Origin: Siphonodentalium dalli
Lineage: Eukaryota > Mollusca > Scaphopoda > Gadilida > Siphonodentaliidae
Reading direction: 5' to 3'
Assembly (NCBI GenBank): GCA_032622095.1
Contig: CP136067.1
Location: 49,391,899-49,455,898 of the forward strand
Length of the DNA stretch: 64,000 bases
The translations under genes were made by a program, and so were the position numbers. Below are positions 11,703-23,017 of this stretch, piece after piece. The first letter of the stretch is position 1, and each line of letters starts with the position of its first letter. The notes under the pieces are model-generated. The model worked only from the letters and a program-made list of their open reading frames with translations. It ran no database searches and was not told the DNA's origin.

Positions 11703-12193
11703 TTTAATATATATTTTGGACATTTGTCTGTCTGTTAGCTATGGCCGGGAAAACTGCCGGACAGATTTGACGAAATTTGATACCTAGGGGAAATTATTTC
11801 CAGGGAGTATTTTGGACGGGTCAAATCTTGATCCCGACCTGACTTTGACATTCAAAAAGATCAATTCAAGGTCAAATCTGGTAAAACGGAAGTATTTCAA
11901 CGAAATATAATACCTACTGTTACTTTTGTCCCAGGAGTGTTTCGGGTGGGTCAAATCATGACCCTGACCTGATCTTGACATTCAAAATTGTCAATTCAAG
12001 GTCAAATCGGGTAAAGCCGGGCGGATTTCGACGGGTACTTTTGTCGTGACTTTTGTCCGGGGACTATTTTGGACGGGTCAAATCGTGACCCGACATGACG
12101 TTCACCTTTAAAATGGTCAATTCAAGGTTAAATCGCGCAATTCTCCGAAAATCAGAGGGGAACATCCCGGTCGAAGTAGGGTCCACCAGCTAC
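11703..12193. mobile_element. Second Helitron-like unit with 3 x 130-bp tandem repeat
   Basis: It starts AATATATATTTTGGACATTTGTCTG and ends near CCACCAGCTACT, a decayed CTAGT-type end. Its interior has three direct repeats with a period of about 130 bp (GGGTCAAATC at about 11818, 11949 and 12076), each carrying GACCTGA and TCAATTCAAGGTCAAATC. It is purely repetitive, with no coding content. Confidence 0.5.
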
Positions 12194-13751
12194 TATTATA
12201 TATTTCTAGATTTAGTTACAAACTAAATACCTGTATATTGTACAAAGAAATGTTTGACAAATAAATATGTATCAATATTACCATACAGGTCATTAAAATA
12301 GATACGACGAAACAAATTTTGAAGGGTGCATGTATCAGGTAAATTTTTATATTTCAAATGATGACAGGAATGCGGAAAGTTGAAGTACCTACGTAATACT
12401 GGCTATCCGATGAGAGCTACGTAATACTGGCTATTTTACATGTATATAAAAACCAAAATAGAAGATGACTGCTGGCGACAATGTTTTCCAAAAAAATTCA
12501 AAGCATTCGATAGCTCCCATCTAGTTGTCAGCCCGAAGATCAATATAAAGTGTGGTGACTATCAGATGAGGGATATGTCTGTACAGTTGCTAAACAATTC
12601 AGTCATGCAAAAGAGGATCAAACAGTAAGATACCAAATTGCTGCCTGTGGTAATGTTTTTTAACGAAATTCGGGAAAATTAGATTACTCTCACCCTGGTT
12701 ATCCAGAAGATCATTGTGGAATCTGGTGACGATCGGACAAGGGGTGTCGTCTGTAGGATCAACCAAATTATTTAGCCATAACAATAGTAAAATTCAAGAT
12801 CACCGCTGGCAGTGGTGTCTTCACAAGGACAGCTTGAGAACAAACCATGGCTCACATCTAGCGGTGACCCAAACTATCCACATGAGAAAAGGTTCTCCAA
12901 TAAAAGCTGGCTGCAGGGTGCGCCAATTGATTCAAATTCGAAATTTATCAGGGTGTACTGCTTGTGGCCATGTTTTCCCCGCAAATTTGATAGACTGATG
13001 GACAAAACCACTGAATCCGTTGAATCAATATACATGTATACATGGATTAATTTATATGCATTGTTATACACAGTACTGGTATATAAAGGTACTGAAAATA
13101 ACAATATTAGTAGTATACACAAAATAAACCATATATCATGGCTATGGGTTCTAGTATCCGAATATGACAGCTGAGAACTTGGTGTGAATTGAAGAGTGGT
13201 GGTGTCTCAAGCATATCTAACCCTCCACGTTAGAAACATGCCATTAAATGTCATAAGTATAATCTAGCTTGAGGGCAGAAGTTATCCATAAAACCCCCCT
13301 TAATTCAACCAGGTCCTCGCGCGATGTATGGTTGATCACACGATGATCTAGGGGGGATTAGAATTGTTGTATAAAAACAGCACTGCATGTAAATATAAAA
13401 TAAAATAGTGCTACATCTTATTACAGATTATTGCCATATATAATCAGTGACTATACAGACAGTCTGACAAAATAAAGTTTCAGTGACACTCTATCCGAAG
13501 AGGGGAATAATTCCATCTGTTACAGTCAATGGAGCAATTATGAATCTGGAAAGGTGAAATTTATAAGTAATACTAGATATCGACATGACGCGATAACATA
13601 TAACGTAAATGCAATATGGCCGCTGGCGACCATGTTTTCCTATAAAATTAAAAAAATATTTGATAGCTCTCATCTGATAGATCAATATCAAGATAAATAT
13701 GAAGTTTGGTGATGATCGGATGAGTGAAGTGGACTGTTTAGTAATGCTTAA
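12194..13751. repeat. Degenerate ~165-bp repeats with GCTGGCGACCATGTTTTCC core
   Basis: Cores related to GCTGGCGACCATGTTTTCC followed by GATAGCTC..ATCAGATGAG occur near 12470, 12640, 12803, 12960 and 13621; the first four are nearly tandem. The short frames here are interrupted and show no protein signature. The region belongs to the block inserted into the cdc25 copy 1 intron, since copy 2 has only about 440 bp between the same exons. Confidence 0.55.
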
Positions 13752-14060
13752 ACAGATTCTTACCTTAATATTTTTATGTTCACTTTATAAACTTCACTGA
13801 GTCATCTTTGTCATGTATTGAGTTTGATATCTTTTGTTAACAGTTTATAAATCATGTATGTCTCATGTTTGTTATTTTAATTTATGTGTTTATTATCATT
13901 AAATAAAGTTGCATTCCTTAAAAAGATTCTTACCTCAATGTTTTTATGTTCACTTTATAAACTCCACTGAGTCATCTTTGTCATGTATTGAATTTGATAT
14001 ATTTTGTTAACAGTTTATAAATTATGTATGTCTCGTGTTCGTTATTATATTATATACACT
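13752..14060. repeat. Tandem duplication, period 170 bp
   Basis: The sequence starting GATTCTTACCTTAATATTT at 13755 recurs at 13925 with a few changes. Each unit contains GAGTCATCTTTGTCATGTATTG, and the first ends with ATTAAATAAAGTTGCATTCC, which looks like the 3' tail of a retroposon. Confidence 0.65.
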
Positions 14061-15176
14061 TTATAGTGTGTTTCAGCTGGTTTCAGAACGAAAAAAAAAA
14101 GAGAATAAAATCAACAAATTTGTAAATTTAAAAACAATTCAAACGTTGTTGTATTCCATGTCCCAGCCCGGACATATACACCAAATTTCAATAATATTAA
14201 TTGAGAAACAACGGACCAAACGCCATATAGCACCCCGTATACATCTTTTATTCCGAGCTGGCCTTTTATTCCGAGTTGGCACACGTCGATTGGGGCGAGT
14301 TAGCCCTGGGGCGAGTACGCCGATTCCGCACCTTCTCTATTTGCAGCAGGTATACGTTTACGCTGATTTACGCGTAATTTAATTTACAAAGTTCCCCAAT
14401 TGGTATCGTAAATAGAGCGACCATATTTGACAGAGAATGCCCCTGTTATTGATTATCAAGTTGCTATACATTAAAAACGACAAATGCACATGCTCGTTCA
14501 AGCGCAGTAGCCTATTTTCCCCATGTTAAAGGACATCCACAAATACTAAATAACGCTAACCTACTGCGAATGTTTGACACGACAACTGTTAACATATTTG
14601 GGCTGAATTCATCTGACGCGGTATTATTCCTCAAAATAAACAACAAAACCATCGTTACTTGGAAATGTAGTTTGAGCTAACATTTACATAAATCCTCCAC
14701 AACATTTATCCCGACACACACGTCAGATGAAAAACAGACATGAAGTAAACGGCCAAATTGGCCGAAATAAACAACACAAATCTTAGACGAATCAAATGTA
14801 ACCAGTCTAGAACACTGCTCGTCGGGTAATCGGAAGACCCCATCCCCCGAAACAGTTGGATCTATAATCTGAACATTTATGACAGGTTTGACTCTACAAT
14901 TGATGCAAATTGACATAATTATATCAATTACCATATACCGATAGCGATTTGCAAAAGAAAGGGACATTTTACGGAACCATGTTCAATACAATATTATCTA
15001 CATCCAAAATTCAGTCAGCAATTCAAGTTATATTTCTACTAGGAGCACAATGTCTCGACAACACCGTCTCAATCGCCCTCAAACATGAGTATTCCAAATG
15101 GATATAGGATGGCAGAACACATTGCAAACAATTACGCTACTACATAATATCTATTACAGAAAAAAAATTGACGTAC
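14061..15176. other. Rest of insert, then resumed cdc25 intron
   Basis: No gene is visible in 14061-14800. From about 14800 the sequence aligns with the copy 2 intron near 33235-33560 (shared phrases GGTTATCGGAAG, ATAATCTGAACATTTA, CTCAAACATGAGTATTCCAAATG), so the inserted block ends before that point. Confidence 0.55.
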
Positions 15177-15275
15177 CTGCATATGCCCGCCTTCGTACTC
15201 ATACGGGTATCGGCAGTCAACGACCACAAAATCATCGGAGCTTTGACTGTATCCGCCGGATATTAGGTATTCTAA
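15177..15275 (-). pseudogene. cdc25: cdc25 copy 1, rhodanese exon c
   Basis: This 99 nt exon, bounded by TTACAG and GTACGT, encodes [16 protein letters not shown] then [17 protein letters not shown]. It is the signature of the Cdc25 rhodanese fold ahead of the active site and is itself intact. Confidence 0.88.
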
Positions 15276-15907
15276 CTGTAAAAACGGGAACGATAATGTT
15301 ATAAGCTATGCTGCGTACTAATAATCTATAAATGGAGTCCCAAAAATGCAATCATTGCACAATGTCGAACAAATGTTGTCGATCATTTTTTATTCGCTAC
15401 ATAGTTGTCATATTTTGTCACATTTGCTGAATCTTTATGCTGCCACATTGTAGTATATTTGCTGCACATATTGCTGTCATGAGCGTTGTTTTTTGGTAGT
15501 TATGACAGAAATAGGTTATGATATATGAACAGTTCAGCATATGGGCTTGCGATTCAGCTTCTGATTCTTTCGTCACCTGAACATATGGCGTTTGGTCCGT
15601 TGGTTCTTTTGATGTAAACATATTTTATTCCAATCAATAATAACATATTTAAACATTTGACAAATATTTTACATTATAAGACAGAATAATATATATATAA
15701 TGGGATGATTGGAAAGGGGATTAAACAACAAGCCCAAGGGCTTTTATTAAGTTTGCTCCCCTTTGTTACGCGCCCGCTCTTCATTAAGTGTAGAGGGGGG
15801 GCTCAGACTGGAAGGAATGAAGCTATCATAATGATAGTATACTGTTGTTGTCGTGAGAAGCAAGGAGATATATTGTGAAGGATAAAGAAATAGAGAGGAC
15901 GAGAGAG

Positions 15908-15938
<31 letters not shown>

Positions 15939-16198
15939 TAAAGGGGATGAGATGCTGTGAGAGGGGGTAGTGATGAGGAGTGTTCAATAATTGAGTTGAG
16001 TGTTTGCGTAATAATAATAATGATGCTCGTCTATACTATTATTTGTGTGTCAGGCGCCATGGGAGGGGGGGGGTCAAGCGCAGTTATTAATATGTTGCAT
16101 TGGTCAGTAAGTAATTAGACATGTATAGATGGGAATATCATTCTGTCGCTTAACTCGACCAGAATCAAAAGCCATTCATTGTCGTACAGGTGATAGAA

Positions 16199-17308
16199 TC
16201 ATGGAAATCTTTTTGTTCTCATGATATAGGTCTGAACTGCATTAAATATTTGTTTATTTTCGGGAAGGCTAAGCTCCCTTGATCCCCGCAATAGAGTGTT
16301 TTCAGATAGGGCAACATTGGGTAGGGAGTCGTATAGTTCTCTTCTGGGCTCTTGATAGAAAGTACATTCAAAGAGATAGTGGTAAGTTGTCTCAAGTTCT
16401 CCACATAAACAAAAGGGGACATATTTTACATGATTATCTGTCAGGTCACCACTCAGGTGGCTACAATTCAGTCTTAACCGGGTATGGAGGATATGAGATT
16501 TACGGGATTTACTATGATAAAAATAGGCAGGTGGACGTATATTGTCACTGTTCAGTTCCTTTTTGAAGTCTTCGATTGTACTGCTGCTCTTTGTAGTTTC
16601 CGGTAGTTTGTTCCATTCCGTAATTGCAGATGGTAAGAACGAATCCATATAGTAGTCATAGTTAATATTCGAGTGTAGTCTTATATGTTCAAATCTGAAG
16701 TTATATCTGGAATTATTTGCCTGGATTGGTCGTACATAGTTTCTTAAGATTGATGGGGCAGTTCCGCGTATCATTTTAAAAAATTGGCATAGTTTGTGTT
16801 TTCTACGTCGTGAGGAGAGGAGTTCGCAGCCAGTTTCTGATAAAAGACGCGCGTTACTCGTACTGATGGTTGCACCTGTTACAATTCGGGCCATTTCATA
16901 CTGAACCTTTTCAATGTTATCACTAAGATAATCAGGGCAGTTATCCCAAACAGGGGAGGCATATTCCAGTATTGGTCGGATAAATGTATAATGTATTTTT
17001 TCAAGCGTTACTCTGCTTAGCCTGTATCTGTGTTTACGTACTAAATTTACTCGACTCCATGCTATGTCAAGCATAGATCTGATGTGGATACCCCATGATC
17101 CCATGCTGTCGAAAGTAAGTCCCAGATGTTTATGGCTGTCAACCTCAACAATTGTCGCGGTTCCCATGGTCAGTTGTGGATGATATACTGGTGTTTCTTT
17201 CCTGGAGATTAAGAGAGCTTCCGTTTTCAGGGGATTGAATTTTACAAGCCATTCTGATGCCCAACACACGAGAGTTTGGAGGTCATCGTTGATTAGTTTT
17301 GCGGCCAT
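16199..17308 (-). pseudogene. LINE ORF2 fragment, RT thumb to C-terminus
   Basis: This open stretch of 370 codons is equivalent to the last third of ORF2 in the full-length element. It covers the region after the RT palm and the Cys/His cluster (FCLCGEL..HYLFEC) and ends MRTKRFP. It reads through the codon that is a stop in the full-length copy, which shows that the stop there is private. Upstream the frame is broken by TGA. Confidence 0.85.
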
Positions 17309-18179
17309 GGTGGGGTCTTCGATAGTAAGAAATAGAGAAGTGTCATCAGCAAATAGACGAATGTTTCACCGTATATTTTCGGTTATATCATTAATATAAA
17401 TTAAAAACAGAAGTGGGCCTAGTACGGAGCCTTGCGGCACACCTGCTGTTACATCTTGTAGTTCAGAGTGTGTGTCGTCTATGACAACCTGCTGTTGTCT
17501 ACATTCTAGATACGATTTCATCAAGTTATACAAGTTTCCTCTTATACCAATTTTTGTCAGTTTGTTCAAGAGGCCACGGTGCCAGACTTTATCGAATGCT
17601 TGACTTATGTCACAGAATATACACCGGACCTCTTTTCCGTCGTCTAATGATCGACATATATTGTCATATATTTCGGTAAGTTGAAAAACTGTTGAATCGT
17701 TGGGCATGAAACCAGTTTGTTTTCATCAAGAAATTCCCATAGATATTTATAAATACATTTTTCATAGACCTTTGAGACGCAGCTTAGTAGAGAAATTGGT
17801 CGGTAATTTGATATAAGACCGGGATCACCACTCTTAAATATATGTGTAACATGTGAACGCTTCCACTGGTGTGGGTAGTAACTGTTTTCGGTAAATGTTC
17901 TAAAATATAATTCAAGAGGTTCACAGAGCGAGGAGGCACAACTTTTCAAAACTCTCGGACTTATTCCGTCGGGCCCACTTGACTTAGATATTTTAAGACT
18001 TTTTAACGCTTTGTAAATGTCAGGGGCTGTGATTTTTATATCGCTTAATGTGGATATGGAGTTATCCGGTTCAAGGACTGGTAGGCGTTTCCCGATGTCA
18101 TCAACTGATGAAATTTTACAAAAATACGAATTGAAAGCATTTGCTTTTTCAGTTGGTGAGATCAGGAAGTCGCCGTTGG

Positions 18180-19003
18180 TGTTCCAAGATACTGGAAAGA
18201 ACTCCATGTTCATGAGCAGAAAGGATCTTACACAATCGGATATAAAACGAATAAAGTCCATACTTATTGATCAGTTTAACCAGGAATGGTTGGGAAATGT
18301 AGCTACATCATCAAGGGGTGGTTTCTATGGTGGTATTTCTGTACGTCCGGGGATTAGAAGATATCTAACTCAACTTCCATGGTATTTAGCCGAATGCATT
18401 GTTAAGATTAGGACATCAAATCATCGATTACCAATAGAAAGTGGACGGTGGAAAAAATCAAAACAGAATGACAGAGTTTGTACATTATGTAATGACGGAA
18501 TAGGAGATGAATACCACTTTGTAATTAAATGTTCACACCTTAATGATATCCGAATCAAATATATCCCGGACTATTACTGGAAATATCCCAGCAAAGAAAA
18601 GTTCTATAGACTTCTATCGATTGAAAATATTAGTATATTGCGGAGATTATCATTATATCTTAAGTGTGCCTTTAAGGAATTGCCCAAAATATGAGACACT
18701 GGAGACCCCACCCGCCTGGGCAAAAACTCCCCATTTCAAAACACATCCCAATTGTTGAGACCGGGGGTAATTATAACTACTGTTCCCCTGCATTATTCGA
18801 TGTGGGTGACAAAATGGGAATGGGCGTGCCTTCACCCAGCGGGATTGAGATGTATAAATATTATGTTATTATGGCTGTGGCATGAGTATACGATTATATA
18901 GCCACTAAATAGTTTCCTGCTATTGTACATATATGTATATATATATTTTGCATGTTCTGTGTTAAATCATAGCTTTCGCAATAAACTGATTGATTGATTG
19001 TTC
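18180..19003 (+). mobile_element. Nested 5'-truncated LINE (814 bp) with (TGAT)n tail
   Basis: The insert (18185-18998) is flanked by TGTTC on both sides (18180-18184 and 18999-19003), and the same site is uninterrupted in the full-length LINE near 4590. It encodes the last part of an ORF2 of a different family up to 18694: RRYLTQLPWYLAECIVKIRT, CTLCNDGIGDEYHF, KCSHLNDIRIKYIP, CAFKELPKI. The tail is AATAAACTGATTGATTGATTG. A relative lies at 41283-41778 on the minus strand. It inserted after the host LINE, giving a clear relative age order. Confidence 0.88.
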
Positions 19004-19219
19004 AAGGGGGGTATTGATCTATCACTGGTAGCAAATACTATTTTTTGGAGGGTTTTCCACCAGGAAGACTGGTCATGTGATGGGCTATTCAATGTGTTCT
19101 CATTCTTGGTGTCATAATCACGTTTGCTTTTTCTAATAGCCGATGTAGTTTAATTTTTTTATAATTTATTTGGCGTTGTTGCTTTTTAGCAACAATATGA
19201 AAAAAATCATTTCGCGTAC

Positions 19220-19296
19220 CTCATATTTAGTTGGTGTCTCTGATTGGAGAAATCACTGAAGCTACGATCATGATTGTTGGTGTGTGCTGTCGGTGT
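19220..19296 (-). pseudogene. cdc25: cdc25 copy 1, exon a with 1-nt deletion
   Basis: The exon is bounded by TTTCCAG and GTACGCG as in copy 2 but is 77 nt rather than 78; a G is missing relative to copy 2 (AATCACTG here against AATGCACTG on the forward strand). It matches the copy 2 exon encoding [19 protein letters not shown]. Confidence 0.82.
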
Positions 19297-19697
19297 CTGG
19301 AAAACAGAAAACAAACGGTTTTACTACAACAACATTTGAATGATGAATTCCATATAGTATTGAACATGGGTAATATATGTAGTATTATATTAATAATACG
19401 CATAATGTCAACAAATATTGACAAGCGTTTACAATTGGGATCGGAGGACACGTTTAAGTTAGCGTGTTAGCTGATTATGGTAAATGGTACATATAATATA
19501 CACAATGCTACGCATGTTTGACATTTAGACCTATTATAAAGGAGCTAATCTAATCTCATATATATTTTGAAGACCTCTGTCTGTCTATATGTATGTCTGT
19601 ATGTATGTCATTTATACAAATCTACGATTCTCGACCGATCGGGACGAAACTTGGTACGTGTGTGTAGTTTGACCAGGCGGTCGTCGTTGTCGTATTG

Positions 19698-20020
19698 GAG
19701 AGCCCGTGCGGCGCCCGCTTCGCGCATGCGCAGACGAGATCTCGGAAACGGGTGGAGCTATCGACTTGAAATTTGCTATGTGAATGTATCATGCTCCGGA
19801 TACGAATTTTATCGGATCGCCGAGCCCGTGCGACGCAAGTTTCGCGCATGCGCAGACCAGATATCGGAAACGGGTGGAGCTATCGACTTGAAATTTCCTA
19901 TGTGAATGTATGTTGCCCCGGATACGAATTTTATCGCGTCGCCGAGCCCGTGCGACACCAGCTTCGCGCATGCGCAGACCAGATCTCGGAAACGGGTGGA
20001 GCTATCGACTTGAATTTTGG
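19698..20020. repeat. 122-bp tandem repeat, three units
   Basis: Units start GAGCCCGTGCG at about 19699, 19822 and 19944 and share TTCGCGCATGCGCAGAC, TCGGAAACGGGTGGAGC and TATCGACTTGAA. They lie inside the first Helitron-like unit. Confidence 0.8.
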
Positions 20021-20524
20021 TTTTTGAATAGCCCGGACAACGTCGGGCTCATCGGCTAGTCTTCTATACTATATATTTTGAGACTTCGTATATATGTGTG
20101 TGTGTGTACTTCATAGAATCCAAAACGCGTGTAAAGATTGAGCTCAAACTTCCTATGTAAGTGTCAAATCCCACCGACACGACCGTGGTCGCGGTTTAGA
20201 GAAGCTCAGAGCACCCGTTCTCCAATCTCAAATCACCGCAAAGGCACGGCGGGGGTTAATCAAGTGATTATTTAATGAGCGTTTGTTTTTGACGCATCTC
20301 TATAAAGAGCGTCTGTTTCCCATTCAACGTTATTCGCATCTGCAGAGTTATACGGGAACGCAAATGTTATCGCTCGAAAATTTATTCCCTGCGAGCACGG
20401 ATGGCGCGCTTTGTTTTTACAGTATATACCTTCGGTATATACCGAAATCATCCCAGATAATCACGAATATAGCATCAGATTTCTCCTCAGATATACCGTT
20501 ATAAAGCTACTGGAATCTGCCAAT

Positions 20525-20780
20525 CTACGGGAAATTCCAGGGAATGCCGATTGAGCTCAAACTTGCTACCTACGGGAAGTGTCATATATATGAGTGTGTC
20601 CCTTATAGACTCTAACCGATTGAGCTCAAACTTGCTAAATATTGACTGGGAAATTCCAGGGAATGCCGATTGAGCTCAAACTTGCTACCTACGGGAAGTG
20701 TCATATATATGTGTGTGTCCTTTATAGACTCGAACCGATTGAGCTCAAACTTGCTAAATACGGGAAGTGTCATGGACGGG
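20525..20780. repeat. 119-bp tandem repeat, two units
   Basis: GGAATGCCGATTGAGCTC occurs at 20541 and again 119 bases later. Each unit contains two GATTGAGCTCAAACTTGCTA phrases. It lies inside the second Helitron-like unit. Confidence 0.75.
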
Positions 20781-21199
20781 TTCATTGAAAAACAAAAACA
20801 AATCGGGTAAAATTTAAAAACAAAAATTCAATTAAAAATTAAAAAAGCACAATTAACTCATTGAAAAACAAAATAATTAACTCATTGAAAAACAAAAAAT
20901 AAATTGTCATATTTCTGACTATTGCCGAAATTTGGTGCAAATGCAGCACAAGTGTCTCGGAACCTGTTGCAATTGCTTTTTCGAACAAAGCCATGGGACG
21001 AATGCCGCCAGTGGCGGGCTAACCTGCTAGTATATATATAATTTGACCATTGAAGCGCCATAAATTATATTTTAGTTTTAATATCATTAAGTGCATTAAA
21101 GCTTTTTTGTTAAAAATGAACAGAAAAGTTTTCACAATTGATAGTAAAGGACCTCTGTTCCAGATGTCAATTTTACCCACAACAAATGTCATCACTTAC

Positions 21200-21316
21200 C
21201 TCTACGTCTATACCGATATCTCTGGACGACTCGTCGACGTGAAGCTTGAAGTCACAAGGGCTCAACCGTTGGGTAATATCCATGGTATCGTCTACGTCGA
21301 ACGTGATGCTGGGATA
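21200..21316 (-). pseudogene. cdc25: cdc25 copy 1, first recognised exon (z)
   Basis: This 117 nt exon bounded by TTTCAG and GTAAGT encodes [25 protein letters not shown] and DESSRDIGIDVE. It is open and phase 0 at both ends. Copy 2 has DSGIDVE where this copy has DIGIDVE. The plus-strand ORF over the same place is antisense. Confidence 0.8.
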
Positions 21317-23017
21317 CTGAAAGCAATAATTTTCCATGAATTAAGATGGCAGAAAACTAAGCTCTTGAGTTCATATCTAACTGAACCTGAATCTCAACTA
21401 CACAGTAGATACCGATTATTCCATACAATGGAACGTGTCCACCTGTTCTGACACATTCATTTATTTTCAAATAGTACACGTAAATATCCATTGCCAACTT
21501 TTCTAGGAACACCAGTATATATAACGTAAAAATCAATCTGTATCAATGCGGACGAAAACCTATTGAGGAGCTATGCAAAAATTAGAACAGTGCTCCTTTT
21601 CGACGGTTAGCTGGAGTTCGGACAGATAAATTATACCAACAGTTAGAGTAATCATGTTCCCGTTTTAAACAATGGCAGTAGTTGCAATCCTATACAATAA
21701 AATGTCAATTTTTGTTAAAACGATACTCACGCTGATAAAGACACGAAGAAGGAATGGAAAAAGGAAACAGTCAGATCTGACCACTAATAATCAACGAGAG
21801 AGAATGAATAACAAAATCTAAAATCTTATCCTTATAAAGTAAGACATAACTGTTGTTTATGTTGGCCATAAAAGATGTGAGAATCAATTCGCGATCTTGT
21901 ACGATAACACACTGTAACACATCGGGATCGCGTGGCAGCTCACGGATACGGCTGCCTATCACAACTCGGGCGTTAAAATTACACAGATAGTGGGAAGAGC
22001 AGCGTCGATGCGCATGACAACGTGTTAGATTTCTTGTTCAGAAGTGTTTAGTCACATGTTTGGACAGGAGATAACAGTTTGTGAGTGAAATTCAGCCCAT
22101 ATCATACCATGTCAACTTCGGTTCACTTGTACAACTTATCAACTACGTTTCCTATGTATTAATGTTAGTGGTATGGCAGTTGCCTGATGGTCGTTTCGAA
22201 ACACTAAGGGGAATCACTAATTATAACTGTCCTCTCGCATCCAATTATGTTTTAGTTCAACCAAATTGCATAATGGGTTTCAGCATCGAAAACCAACTAC
22301 CTGTATATGATTCGTGTGTTTTCATGGGTTACCGTCATTTCATGTGTTAATATATTAGTGTCAATCTAAATCTTTCAGGCAGATATTTTGCAAGTTGTTT
22401 TTTATTTTTCGCACAAGGGTGAGATGAACGCTATTTATTTGAAATATCAGGAATAGACGAACGTGAACGTTCTTTATTGTTTTTTTATTGACAAAAAATC
22501 AGAGTCACTGAAACTTTTCTAAATTCTACGACATAATACTTCTTTGAACAAAGTCGTGGAGACTTTATAGTCATTTCTGAGCATCACAAAAGTGTTAACT
22601 TCACAAAACCCGGATGTAAAAGCCAATTAACATATTAACTACGGTCAGAGCACAATGGGCATTACTACGAAAACAATTGACGTCAAAATCTTCCCTTTTG
22701 CCTAGTTTTAAACTTACCACAGTTCAGAGATGGAGAGTTGAAAGTATTAAGTGTCTATGGTGCGTTTTCTACTGAAACCAAAAGAAATTAAACTGAACAG
22801 GTCACGCGGGACACAATTTTATTATCTACATTCACATATCACGTGACTCAGTCGAGCTTGGGTTACATATTGAGTAACTGATTGAATTCAACCAACAAAG
22901 CGCCGCTTTCCGGTTTGTCAGCAGCCTAAGCGCGACCGTCAGCGTTTTCTTGTCTGATGGTGTGAACGTCTTACCCCTTTTATTAATGACCGGATCTAGG
23001 AACTGACGTATTTGATC
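21317..23017. other. 5' region of cdc25 copy 1, no confident first exon
   Basis: A GTGAGT donor on the minus strand at 21725-21730 is shared with copy 2 (35898-35903) and could end a first exon, but the sequence ahead of it has no recognisable Cdc25 coding. Homology to copy 2 stops near 21822, because copy 2 has an insertion there. Nothing else recognisable lies in 21822-23017; the promoter, if kept, would be here. Confidence 0.4.

Larger units (their letters stand above)
15614..19150 (-). mobile_element. 5'-truncated second copy of the same LINE, interrupted by a nested LINE
   Basis: This is closely similar to the full-length element; its 3' end begins TGTAAACATATTTT and its sequence stops at a point equivalent to position 4740 of that element. 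ORF2 fragments lie at 16199-17308 (CQFFK: no stop at that codon), 17366-17707 and 17708-18180. Damage seen: TGC to TGA just ahead of the FADD box near 17367, a 19-base deletion near 17717, and a nested insertion at 18185. It replaces about 820 bp of cdc25 intron and exon that copy 2 still has (34017-34840), so the insertion came with, or was followed by, a deletion. Confidence 0.85.
19554..21030. mobile_element. Helitron-like block, two adjacent units, with paralogous empty site
   Basis: It starts TCTCATATATATTTTG and ends CTAG at 21027-21030. A CCGCC-AGT-GGCGG hairpin (21005-21017) lies ten bases before that end. An internal end occurs at 20056-20059 (CTAG) after an AGCCCG..CGGGCT hairpin (20030-20049), so two units are joined head to tail. 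The insertion lies between A19553 and T21031. The equivalent place in cdc25 copy 2 (35182-35205) runs straight from CTAATCTAA to TATATATAAT without it. No coding sequence. These are the diagnostic features of non-autonomous Helitrons. Confidence 0.82.
1386..21316 (-). pseudogene. cdc25: cdc25 copy 1, insertion-riddled and frameshifted
   Basis: This is a Cdc25-type dual-specificity phosphatase gene (activator of CDK1/cyclin B) read right to left. Its exons, 5' to 3', are 21200-21316, 19220-19296, [exon b missing], 15177-15275, 11101-11222, 10647-10762 and 1386-1511. Comparison with copy 2 shows that exon a is 77 instead of 78 nt, exon e is 116 instead of 118 nt, and the 276 nt exon b is absent, replaced by a truncated LINE. 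The HCEFSSER loop, the [12 protein letters not shown] motif and the C-terminal exon are still readable. A full-length LINE sits in the last intron, and Helitron-like and other repeats expand two others. I infer a pseudogene: two frameshifts plus loss of an exon would each destroy the protein. Assembly or base-calling errors could explain single frameshifts, but not the missing exon. Confidence 0.85.

Noticed and set aside
22081-22350. 89-codon ORF upstream of cdc25 copy 1
   Set aside because: No domain, no alternative start support, and no relative in copy 2; not distinguishable from chance.
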